DNA from: Paenibacillus xylanexedens
Lineage (GTDB): Bacteria > Bacillota > Bacilli > Paenibacillales > Paenibacillaceae
Assembly (NCBI RefSeq): GCF_001908275.1
Contig: NZ_CP018620.1
Location: 5,952,001-6,016,000, forward strand
DNA length: 64,000 nt
Direction of reading: 5' to 3'
In this document: piece by piece, positions 35,283-44,700 of the stretch
Layout: each line of letters starts with the position of its first letter
How positions within the stretch are numbered: position 1 is the first letter of the stretch
Notes under the pieces: generated by a model
Told to the model about the DNA's origin: nothing
What the model saw: the letters and a program-made list of their open reading frames with translations, nothing else
Database searches by the model: none
Translations under genes and position numbers: made by a program

Positions 35283-35689
35283 ATCAGCACATCGGCATCC
35301 GTCGTGGTGGAAAGACAACCAAAACTTCAAACTATAGTTGAAGGATTAGGAAATCCACTCGCATTTCTTCTGACAGGTGGCCGAGTCTATGATTCCGTTC
35401 CAGCGATAGATTTACTTCGGGAATTTGATATTATGGGAAGACATATTCTTTTAGACAAAGCTTATCGCTCAGAAGCTATTCGGAATTGGATTAAGGAACA
35501 GGCCTCCTATATCATTCCACCTAAAGCTAACAGTCGAAAACTATGGAAAGTCGATTAGTTTTTGCACAAAGAACGCCACTTAGTGGAGTGCTTTTTCAAT
35601 AAAACAAACATTTTCGCCGCGTAGCCACTCGTTATAACAAGCTTTCTAAGTTATTCTTGTCATTTGTATACGTGGCTGCTATTTTTTAA
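35195..35689 (+). pseudogene. Broken IS5-family (IS427-like) transposase
   Basis: The DDE transposase can be followed through several frames: EDTELLLTI, then HQHSAGAKKTQKD in the amidohydrolase frame, GIRRGGKTTK near 35290-35318, then after a one-base shift LQTIVEGLGNPLAF...LLTGG and LDKAYRSEAIRNWI to 35556. A TAG replaces the Trp codon after KVD, then FLHKERHLVECFFNK, and after another shift RRVATRYNKL and FVYVAAIF. At least two frameshifts and an internal stop are present and the N-terminal 110 residues are lacking. No clear terminal inverted repeat was found. Confidence 0.85.
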
Positions 35690-37415
35690 TTGACTCAGTA
35701 ATGAGTTTTCGGACACGTCCAAGTAATATTTTTAAAACACATATCATTAACTGGACTTCATTAGGAAATCTTATTTGACTTTTGTATATTTAACGAGTAC
35801 GATTTTCCTCATTTTAAACACCTCTTTGTTCGGGAAATCATTTACAAACTGATAAGAAGCAATAACGACTATCATTTATTTCTCAACTACTGCTAGGGAC
35901 CCGTAAAGACCGGATAGGCTATGTTGTCTTCAAAGCAGGGAGCTATGCAATTTAGATGTTCAAGATCTTTTTTTGCAGGAAACTGAAAAAGAAGCTTGAC
36001 AGTAAACTGGCGTTTGAATTGGTATCCCCTTAAGAATAGACATTAGAATAGACATTAGAATAAGCCCCAGTTTATTCGATGAAATTCTAGGGGGGATATA
36101 TTTGTATAGTATTAAAGAATAAAATTTTAGAACATATTGGGAATAAATCAAAAAAAACGGAATTTGATCTACGCTCCGTAACTACACTGGTTATGCCAAC
36201 ATTTTGAATCACGAACGTGAGCCGTTCTACCTGAGATGCTGGATAAAGCGGGGCATACTCCCCCTCCTACCCTCAACATGTGCAATACAGCGACTGCCAT
36301 CGTTAGCGAACGAACCAGATGCAGATTACTTTTAAATCTTTCACTACATGATGAAAAACTTTTTCTACATGAAACACATCATACTTGGTATTAGATCCAA
36401 CACTACCCAAAAAACATCTGCCAAAGTTGCTGCATATCCAATACGTACCTCTACGAGAGCGAAGCCAGCTCCTTAGGGTACGTATTAAAATCAATTTTAT
36501 TGTTTATACTCGTAGTCGTCTTCAAACAACACTGAATCCCCATAGTCATTAATCTCTTAAGAACGCACAATTTTCACATACCTTCAAGCCACTATCACTT
36601 TAAACTAAATAATATTCTTTGACATAACTCTCTCTCAGTATGTATCAGTATATCGATTGACTTAACTACGTTTTGAAGTAAATCTGGAATATCAGTTAGT
36701 ATAAACTTAAGAGCAACCATTCTTAAGAACACGTAAATTATCTTCTAATACTGAAAAATCATCCTAAAGCTTATCTTTAGTTTAGTGTATCCTCAGAGAT
36801 CACACGGCTACCCTGCCCGTGGATCGATCATTGTGGTCACATACTAGGATATTAAGATCTTTTTTTACAGTAATCATCTAGATCAATATACGAAGTAACC
36901 TCCCTGTCTTCGAATAGTATTTTGACTACCACAATTTAAACGAACCGGACTCCTCTTTCCTCTATGAAACTATGACCATGCGAACTGAAGTCGTCTCTTA
37001 TTAAAACTCAGGCTGTTTAATATTAAACCTAATTAATCACCCCGTTGACATCAATCAGAGTCCTTTTTTCTCTCTCCATCGCAACCAGGCTTCTCTTTTT
37101 TCTCTCGTAATGCAGAAATCCCCTTAACTCAAGAAGCGCCGTCTTCAAATACACCTGTTACATGAAAGGTTCCATAATCTCTGAAATTAATTCTTTCCTA
37201 CAATAAATTGACGGAAGACTTAATCAACCAAGAGTATTCTTTAAAAGTCCGTTTCATCTATTTCTATATTTCTCGGAGCTTAATGTAGAATATGCCATCA
37301 ATTTCTTTCATGAAATTCCTCTGAATCTAAGCCTCACAGGAAATTGCTCTTAAAAAGCAAGAATAAATTCAAAAAAAATATTTTATCGAATATATTGAAA
37401 TTTATATAATAGTGG
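35690..37415. other. 1.7 kb gene-poor scar between the IS remnant and the biosynthetic island
   Basis: No reading frame here has a ribosome-binding site, family motif or plausible codon use. The sequence is AT-rich and irregular, with direct repeats such as the tandem AGAATAGACATT at about 36035-36060. It looks like decayed mobile DNA at the left boundary of the cluster. I could not place att sites or intact ends. Confidence 0.5.
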
Positions 37416-37444
37416 TTGACTATAAATTACATTTCTAATATTAT
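37416..37444 (+). promoter_or_regulatory. Sigma-A-type promoter of loaP
   Basis: TTGACT (37416-37421) and TATTAT (37439-37444) are separated by 17 bases, a near-consensus housekeeping promoter about 100 bases before the loaP start. Confidence 0.65.
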
Positions 37445-37541
37445 TAAGTATGTTTATTGTTAAATTTTTCTTTTTATGAAACTATTTAATTTGTAAGTGC
37501 AGCATATTACTAAGTTATCAAAAAAAGCGGGTGGGACTTTC

Positions 37542-38114
37542 ATGAAATGGTATGTTTTATTTGTTAAAAATGGTGAGGAAGACTATGTGAAACTTCAAAT
37601 TCAAAATTATATAGGAACAATAGGATGCAATTGTTGCATTCCGAAAAGAATGGTACCGGAAAAGAAAAATGGTAAGGTCAATCATGTTGTAAAAAAAATG
37701 TTTCCTGGCTACGTTTTTATACAAACAAAGATGGACTTCTGCAAATACAACAAACTCAAGAAAATACCTCACATAATTGCATTCCTCAATTATTGTAATA
37801 AAAAGGATATTATATTTGATGCCGCTGTTGAAAATGAAGATGCATTTTTCAAGTCCATCACAGATAATGAAATGAAATTGCTCTTAGAACTATTAAATCC
37901 TCAAAATGATACTATGGAATATTCGAAATTTTGCTTGGATCAAGGGAATCTGAATATTGTATCTGGGCCATTAATTGGAAAGGAGGACCGCATAAGGAAA
38001 ATCGATAAGCGGAAGCAACGAGCAAAAATCACAATTAATATTATGGGTAAAGAGAAATATGTTGATATTGGTTTCGAAGCATCGGATACTAGGCTAGATG
38101 ATTTGCTAAGTTAA
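37542..38114 (+). CDS. loaP: LoaP, NusG-family transcription antitermination factor
   Basis: A 190-residue NusG paralogue that binds elongating RNA polymerase and lets it read through terminators in long biosynthetic operons. The N-terminal NGN domain opens MKWYVLFVKNGEEDYVKLQI and contains PKRMVPEKKNGK and MFPGYVFIQT, the typical LoaP wording. The C-terminal KOW domain is visible as LNIVSGPLIGKEDRIRKIDKRKQRAKI. It lacks the length and sequence of housekeeping NusG. The ATG at 37542 follows GGGTGGG. In Bacillus velezensis LoaP supports difficidin and macrolactin operons; here it probably serves the adjacent NRPS/PKS operon on the opposite strand, acting in trans, and perhaps the 38803 gene behind its 690-base leader. 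Confidence 0.9.
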   Translation: MKWYVLFVKNGEEDYVKLQIQNYIGTIGCNCCIPKRMVPEKKNGKVNHVVKKMFPGYVFIQTKMDFCKYNKLKKIPHIIAFLNYCNKKDIIFDAAVENEDAFFKSITDNEMKLLLELLNPQNDTMEYSKFCLDQGNLNIVSGPLIGKEDRIRKIDKRKQRAKITINIMGKEKYVDIGFEASDTRLDDLLS

Positions 38115-38802
38115 GAATAATACCTTTGAGGAAAGCTTATTCAACAAAACGAATACATTCTCAAAAGATTTGATTCAATTTTTTTAAAGAAGTACACAAG
38201 CATTTGTAATTATTTTTTTAATTTGGTTTTTTCCTTATATTGATAAAATCATAAAATCTGAGTTGGGAATTCAGATATCTGATGCAAAGGATCAATGAAC
38301 ATATGATGATTTAAATCATCGAAGACTAATAGTTAGCCATTCGAATTACACAAACAATCATAAAAAGAAGTACGTCATATGAGACAACATGTGGCATACA
38401 GATACTCCTCCCCTGCTACAATACAGTGTAGTATTTTTCGTACATTAAGGGTCGCGGACGAAAGTCGCTTTAATGGTGGTAAGTAGTGCAAAAGGTCGTT
38501 AACCGTATGTATATAATCCCCATGAAGTTAATGTATTTCGATCTTTTAAAGTAATATCTAGGTGTATCATTCAATCGAGTTATGTTCAGTCACTCAATTT
38601 TTATTACTTATCTTATATTCAAAAATTTCTTTTGAAATCTACTAAAATGTATGAATATACCATGTTGTTATTCCATAATGAACGGTTATCATTAATACAT
38701 GAATGATTACGCAAGAAAGACACTTTTTATAATAAAGCAGAGAATCTTTTGTTTAATATTTCTAACTTTGCTTTAATTTTTTTTACATAGGAGAGTTATA
38801 CA
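38115..38802 (+). other. Long leader-like interval between loaP and the BtrH-like gene
   Basis: No gene is supported here. Two hairpin candidates are present: CTACA-ATACAG-TGTAG followed by TATTTTT (38416-38438), a weak terminator, and GC-G-GAC-GAAA-GTC-GC (38454-38467), a bulged stem with a GNRA-type tetraloop. A terminator behind a structured element between loaP and a cluster gene is what a LoaP-responsive leader would look like, but no consensus is available to me to test this. Confidence 0.35.
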
Positions 38803-39795
38803 ATGAATTCTAAAGTACTTCCTATTTCCAATCCTAAAGTTTTTGGTTTTTTACACCATGCTTATCCATTATCTATTATCGGGAATTATAATGATTATCT
38901 TCCATGGTTTCATAATAATTTTATTCAACTAGTATGTAACACTGAATATTTTGAGTTTAAAAATGATCATTTTATCGATTTTTATTTTCCTAATGATCGT
39001 TTATTTAGTTACCCCTGTTTGGAGGCCTTTGCCTCTAAACCAGAATTTCTAAATAGCGATATTAATATTATTGATTATGTTATCAATAGTATTAATAAAG
39101 ATTGTTATGTTTATACACATGTTGACGAATTCTATATCTCTGAAAGAAATTCACATAACCACTTTACCCATAATATTTTTATATATGGATATGAAAATGA
39201 GAAATTTAACATTTTAGGATTCGATCAAAATCAAAACTTCGCTAAAACTCAGGTAACTTTTGAAGAATTTGGTGAAGCATACCTTAATGCTGATTATAAA
39301 CTTACGATTTTGTACTGCTATAACAATTATGTTAAGCCACAAACTAATATCCAGAGTATAGTTAGATCCATAAATGATTACCTATTATCTATAAACACCA
39401 ATCAAGGAAATGGTTTTTTGCCACCTAACCCTGTATTTGGAATCAGAACATATGAGTATATCAAGAAATATATCGAAATGATTAAATTAAGTTCTCATCA
39501 AGCAGATATACGTCCCTTCCATATTTTATTAGAACATAAGTCGTGTATGGTTGAGAGAATAGTATATTTGAAAGAAAAGAAATATCTAAGAGACCCTAGT
39601 ATTTATTCCGAATATCAGGAAATAGAAAACTTAGCTAAAGTTCAAAGGAATATTATACTGAAGTATATCCTAACTGGTGATTCCAATCTTTTATCAAATT
39701 TATTGTCCTCCATAGACTTACTAGTAATTAAAGAAACTAATGCTCTGAATAAGATTCTCTATGAGATAAGACTATCAGGGTTACTGTTATATTAA
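38803..39795 (+). CDS. Stand-alone BtrH-like acyltransferase-fold protein
   Basis: A 330-residue protein. Visible positions: FGFLHHAYPLSI at 14-25, YVYTHVDEFYIS (Asp108) at 102-113, HFTHNIFIYGY (His120, His123, Tyr128) at 120-130, VTFEEFGEAY at 151-160, and a helical C-terminal half with EHKSCMVERI at 244-253. The VDxF/Y..H..H..(V/I)YGY order is that of BtrH N-terminal/papain-like proteins; BtrH transfers an acyl group from a carrier protein to an amine in butirosin synthesis. It matches the tail of the last NRPS over its whole length (see the NRPS at 41701-45879) but has HHAYPL where the tail has a Cys. It lies on the + strand after loaP with its own leader. Biochemistry is inferred. Confidence 0.6.
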   Translation: MNSKVLPISNPKVFGFLHHAYPLSIIGNYNDYLPWFHNNFIQLVCNTEYFEFKNDHFIDFYFPNDRLFSYPCLEAFASKPEFLNSDINIIDYVINSINKDCYVYTHVDEFYISERNSHNHFTHNIFIYGYENEKFNILGFDQNQNFAKTQVTFEEFGEAYLNADYKLTILYCYNNYVKPQTNIQSIVRSINDYLLSINTNQGNGFLPPNPVFGIRTYEYIKKYIEMIKLSSHQADIRPFHILLEHKSCMVERIVYLKEKKYLRDPSIYSEYQEIENLAKVQRNIILKYILTGDSNLLSNLLSSIDLLVIKETNALNKILYEIRLSGLLLY

Positions 39796-39889
39796 TCCAC
39801 AAGCTAAAAAATCGCATATAGATAAGTTATTACAATGTATAATTTTTCTACACCTATACAAAGATAATTCTATCTATGAAATAGAAGAA

Positions 39890-39929
39890 ATAAAAAAAGT
39901 CCTCGTTGAAACTTTTCAACGAGGACTTT
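39890..39929. terminator. Strong bidirectional terminator closing the biosynthetic operon
   Basis: AAAGTCCTCGTTGAAA (39896-39911) and TTTCAACGAGGACTTT (39914-39929) are perfect 16-base arms with a 2-base gap. The A7 run on its left gives U7 in leftward RNA, so it ends the NRPS/GNAT operon, and it also faces the 38803 gene. Confidence 0.92.
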
Positions 39930-39932
39930 ACC

Positions 39933-39989
39933 AATCCGACCCGGAAGATCTTAATGTTGCTCTATCTTCTTGATCATTCGGGTCAGATT
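39933..39989. repeat. Second inverted repeat beside the terminator
   Basis: AATCCGACCCGGAAGATC (39933-39950) and GATCATTCGGGTCAGATT (39972-39989) pair with four mismatches around a 21-base loop. It could be a second transcription barrier or a binding site. Confidence 0.45.
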
Positions 39990-40018
39990 TGTATCAATCA
40001 AAACTTGAAAGGAATTAC

Positions 40019-40441
40019 TTAGATTGTTTTTTGCAGATAATAACGTTTATGTCCAGGTGGGCAGTCATTTTGGACTCCAAAAACCTCGTATCCAAGTTTG
40101 ATGTAAAAGTCTTTAGCTTGAAAATCAAATGTATCAACATGAATTAGCTTTATTCCAAACTCTTTTGCGCTAAGCTCAATACTGTTTAACAAATCCGTAC
40201 CGAGCCCATTATTTCTATAATCGGAATTTACCCAAAGGGCATCGATGAGTAAACAATGCCAAGCATAGTATACACAATTTATCCCTGCAATAATTTCCCC
40301 GTTCTCGTTCTTAATATTCTTATTTATTTTTGAGAAAGGTATAGGTGCAGTAAATGGTACATTTGATGCATTAAATTCTACGATTCTCTCTTCAATAAAA
40401 TTAGCGTCCTCCATGTTACTCTCCACAATATTATAATTCAT
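40019..40441 (-). CDS. GNAT-family N-acetyltransferase, last gene of the operon
   Basis: A 140-residue acetyl-CoA-dependent acetyltransferase. The pattern is clear: an opening MNYNIVESNMEDANFIEE, VYYAWHCLLIDALWVNSDYR (the family beta-4 strand), NNGLGTDLL (acetyl-CoA loop, Q/RxxGxG/A-type) and a C-terminal FYIKLGYEVFG. The ATG at 40441 has GAGGAG 11 bases ahead; 40462 is an alternative ATG. As the distal gene of an NRPS operon it could acetylate and inactivate the product inside the cell, in the way EdeQ protects edeine producers, or be an unrelated passenger. The gap to the acyl-CoA dehydrogenase gene is 130 bases, larger than elsewhere in the operon. Confidence 0.85.
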   Translation of the reverse strand: MNYNIVESNMEDANFIEERIVEFNASNVPFTAPIPFSKINKNIKNENGEIIAGINCVYYAWHCLLIDALWVNSDYRNNGLGTDLLNSIELSAKEFGIKLIHVDTFDFQAKDFYIKLGYEVFGVQNDCPPGHKRYYLQKTI

Positions 40442-40571
40442 AGTTTTATTTTCTCCTCTCATAATAAAGAAAGTCATGATTAATAATCAATTTGATTAAC
40501 ATTTTTTTTAAGTTCCACTAAATGTTTTTAGAATCTTCTTAAAAAAACTATTTGATGATAGTATTCCTCGG

Positions 40572-41699
40572 TTAATGACCATACACTTGAATGGCAAATT
40601 TCGAGGCACTCTGTTGTTGAATCTGCGATGTGCCTTCAATTACCTCTAATACTTTCGCTTCCCGAAAGAGTCTTTCAATGGAATATTCATTGTAAAACCC
40701 ATTGCCACCATGAATTTGTAAAGCATCACTTGATACTGTTACTGCCACTTTTGATGCAAAGTATTTGGCCATTCCCGTCATTTCTATAGCTGTCCAATCA
40801 TTATTTTGACGAAGCCCTCCAACACTCTTACAAAATGCTCGTGCAGCATTTATTTCAGTTATAGCATCACCTATCATCTTCTGAATCAACTGATGATTAA
40901 TAATTGGAGTACTAAATTGAGTTCTTGAACATGCATAACGTACCATTTGTTCTAAACATTCTTGTGCGATCGCAACACCTCCCCATGCAACACTATAGCG
41001 TCCTTGATCTAGAGCAGAATTTACTACAAAAGAAAATCCACCTCCTTCCGGACCAATTAAATTTTCTTTAGGTATCAGAACTTGGTCAAACGTTATTTCA
41101 GCTATATGAGTCGCCCGACCAGCTAATAATCCTTTAATAGGTGATGTCGTGACCCCCTCTGTTTCCTTATCAATTATAAAAGCCGATACTTTACCTGCAT
41201 TTTGTGCAATTACAATAAAGAAATTTGCAATATCCCCAAATGATATCCATTTTTTCTTGCCAGTGATTTTATATCCTTTTCCACAATTCTCGTATGTTGT
41301 CTTAACTTGAGAAGCATCACTTCCAATCTCAGGCTCAGTCAGTGCAAAGGCTCCGATACCTTTACCCGTTATAATTTGCGTCAGCCATTTGTTTTGCTGC
41401 TCCTCGGAACCATATTTCGCCAATGTCTCGCCAACCAATGAAGTTTGGACAGTAAGAAGGGTTCTCATTGTACAACATGCCTTTCCTATTTCTTCAATGA
41501 ATAATCCATATTGTACAGGACTCATCGATTTTCCACCAAATTTTTCAGAAAAAGGCAATGATAAGTATCCTTTTTGAGCGAACATAGTGACTAACTCTAG
41601 AGAGATGGCTTCTTTCTCATCCATTTGTTTGGCTATCGGTCTTATATGGCATTCCGAAAACTCCTTAGCCTCGTCTAGAAATATAGATGTGAATGTCAT
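40572..41699 (-). CDS. Acyl-CoA dehydrogenase-like flavoprotein of the biosynthetic operon
   Basis: A 375-residue FAD enzyme. Visible: FALTEPEIGSDASQ (the signature near residue 118), WISFGDIANFFIVIAQ, RTQFSTPIINHQLIQKM, LQIHGGNGFYNEYSIER, and the catalytic Glu in VIEGTSQIQQ near 360. In NRPS/PKS clusters such enzymes desaturate or oxidise acyl groups on carrier proteins, or make hydroxy- or aminomalonyl extender units (as with ZmaE-type and FkbI-type enzymes). Partner genes for the extender route (a dedicated ACP and 3-hydroxyacyl dehydrogenase) are not visible here. It starts one base after the stop of the NRPS gene, so it is translationally coupled. Which carrier-bound intermediate it uses is unknown. 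Confidence 0.88.
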   Translation of the reverse strand: MTFTSIFLDEAKEFSECHIRPIAKQMDEKEAISLELVTMFAQKGYLSLPFSEKFGGKSMSPVQYGLFIEEIGKACCTMRTLLTVQTSLVGETLAKYGSEEQQNKWLTQIITGKGIGAFALTEPEIGSDASQVKTTYENCGKGYKITGKKKWISFGDIANFFIVIAQNAGKVSAFIIDKETEGVTTSPIKGLLAGRATHIAEITFDQVLIPKENLIGPEGGGFSFVVNSALDQGRYSVAWGGVAIAQECLEQMVRYACSRTQFSTPIINHQLIQKMIGDAITEINAARAFCKSVGGLRQNNDWTAIEMTGMAKYFASKVAVTVSSDALQIHGGNGFYNEYSIERLFREAKVLEVIEGTSQIQQQSASKFAIQVYGH

Positions 41700-41700
41700 A

Positions 41701-44700
41701 TTAGTTTATCTCCCTAGTTTTTATTGGTATTCCCTCATACCATTCATGAAGGTAATCCATTTCAAATTGAAGGATGTTCGCAAAAGTCTCGCTCAAGGTT
41801 TCTTTTTGTCTCTCGGTTATTCTGCCGCTATAAATTAGTTTTACAACATTATTGCGTACTTCTGTCCATAATTCAGCCAATCGTTCTATTAGCATACAGG
41901 AATGTTTGCCAAAGATAATCTCATCACGAACTCTCTCCAAATGTTTCGTATTCATTTGGCGGGTAAGTTGATCAATTACTTCTTCAGCATGATCCAACAG
42001 ACACTGGAAATCACATAATAATGTAGATTCAAAGAAATAAATATACGAGTTTAAGTCCTCAATTCCTTGGTCTGCCAATTGCCTGTTGCACTGTAAATGC
42101 TTTTGGAGCTGCTCCCCTCTATCTGTTATTTTCGATTCGTGTTGTATTGTAGGGTCCATGAAATCACAGAATTCATAATATAAAGGTCCATCATAATGAT
42201 CCCCAAATTGATTTTTAAAACCATTGTAGCAATTCTTTAAATCTTCATACGAAATCATTTGCGGAGCATAATTAAGACTAAATTGATTCAAATGCTCAAT
42301 AATATAAAAAACTCTCAAATCAGCATTGTATCCATACACTAGCCACGTATGCGGTAAATGAACTTTTTGATAAGTTTCTTGTCGAATTGACTCATGATAG
42401 CAATCAACCCATATAATAACTGGCTTTTTCTGTTTCAACGATCTTATAATTTCATCTATAATGTCTTCAGTATACTTTTTGGTTACCATCGAAATATTTT
42501 GCTGACTCAGCAACTCTTCTAGCGACTGCATAGGGAGATAGTTATTTATATCTGCAAAAAATGGATCCTCCTTGTCCCATTTGAAAACAATCCAATCATT
42601 AGAAAGAAAAGTTTCAACATTATTACGATAAAGCTCTATCAATGGAAATAACGAATTATAAAAACAGCTTTTATAAAACACCTTATTGTATGGCTCTATA
42701 TTTTCAATGATGACAGAACTCTCATCCTTCTCCTCCATGATTTCCACTATCGGCCAATCACCCTCATCTGCGTTCTCTCTACTTGATGTTATATGTTGAT
42801 TATCAACAGCGAAGGACGCGAGCCTACTTATTGTTTTGAACTTATTTAAGTCGGTTACTTTTAGTGGTAAACCAAGTTGCTCCATTTCATATTCAAATCT
42901 AAGAGCCGTAATAGAATGCCCTCCAATATCAAAGAAAGATTGATCAACATCAATCAATGTAACATCCAATAGCTTCGACCAGACTTCAGCTATTGCTTTC
43001 TCCATTTCTGTCCTTGGCAGATTCACAATATTTAGTTCATATTGTTCTGCAAGAGTAGATAAAGCTCTTCTGTTTAATTTACCATTTGGAGTAAGCGGTA
43101 ACTCTTTTGACCTGATAAATTTAGAAGGAATCATATATTCAGGGAGCTTATTGCCAAGAAATAATCTTATCTCATCAATATTTAACTCCTGGTTTGTAAC
43201 AAAAAAGGAGCGAACGTATTTACTTCCATCCATATTTGTAAAAATATCAACAGCAGCTTGCTCTATTCCACTAACACCAAGCAATGCACTTTCGATCTCT
43301 TCTAGCTCTATTCGATATCCGCGAATTTTAACTTGGTTGTCCATTCTTCCGATAAATTCAATATCACCATTCTGCAATAGCTTCGCCATATCCCCTGTGC
43401 GATATAGCCGTTGATTAAGTGACTTGACATACGGAAATTGCTCTTTCGTAAGATCTTCTTTGTTGAAATAACCTCTAGCTAACCCATCGCCACCTATACA
43501 TAATTCGCCAATTAAACCTGACGGAAGTATCTTCATGTCTCTGTCTGTAATATAGATCTGAGTATTTGCAATCGGCACTCCAATAATATTGGATCGCGTT
43601 TCACCTTTAATTTCCTTAAGTGCAGACCAGATTGTCGTTTCTGTTGGTCCATACAAATTCAGCAACTTAGGGTTCGTCAGATCATACAACTCATTTAGCG
43701 TATTGTTGTGAAGTACCTCACCACCAATAAGTAAATAGTCTAACTTGTTCAAATAACTCTTTGCCTCTGGCCCGAGGAGGAGAAGTTCCAACCGGGAAGG
43801 TGTCATTTGAACCATAGAAATATCATAACGCTCCATCAGTTGAAAAATGGACTTAGGGTTCACGACTTCTTGTTTACGCCCAATCACGACCCTCATCCCA
43901 TGAGTCAAGGGCACAATAAGCTCCAAAAAAGAAATATCAAACGATATCGTAGTCAGTGCCAATATGGATTGACCTACTCGAAACTCAATAGACTGGCTTA
44001 TTGCTTGAATAAAATTATGAGCTGCCCGATGCTCTATCATTACACCTTTAGGCTCCCCGGTAGATCCAGAGGTATATATTAGATAAGCTAAGTCATCCGC
44101 TTTGCAACTGTTTATTACAGGCTTAGTGATAAGTGCTTCATGCCCAATCGAAGAAACATCTATGCAAATGATTGATTGTGCTCCTATTGACAGGTCTAGA
44201 TGTGTCGAATCTGTAACAAGAATCTCAACTTGACTATGTCTTAACATATATTCTCTACGTTCTGTAGGAAATTCTGGATCAATAGGCAAATAAGCAGCGC
44301 CTGATTTAAGAATTCCCAATAAGGCGACGAGCATATCTATGGAACGTTCAATGCATAATCCTACAACTGAGTTTGGTTTAACACCTAAATTATTCAATAT
44401 ATGGGCTAATTTATCAGCTTTATCATTTAGTTCTTTATAAGAAATCTTTTCGTTACCACAAATAATTGCTGTAGCATCAGGCGTACGCTTAACTTGTTCT
44501 TCAATTAATTGATGAATAGTCATATCTTTATTGTATTCTAGGTTTTTATTGTTAAGTTTTAAGATTTCAGGACTTTCTTCTAAAGTAATCATTGAAATTT
44601 GATCTAAAGCTATTAACGGATTATTAATAATATTATCGACAATTCGAATAAAATGAGTGTATAGCTCTTCTACCATCCTCTTTTCATAAACATTCGAATT

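Noticed and set aside
36303..36494. 63-aa - frame in the gene-poor scar
   Set aside because: No ribosome-binding site, no motif; probably chance opening in decayed DNA.
35690..37415. Group II intron or second IS in the scar
   Set aside because: No reverse-transcriptase or DDE wording and no terminal repeats could be found in any frame.
38451..38480. GC-G-GAC-GAAA-GTC-GC hairpin as a definite LoaP RNA target or riboswitch
   Set aside because: Only five base pairs with a bulge; I know no consensus in this window to confirm it, so it is kept only as a hint inside the interval entry.
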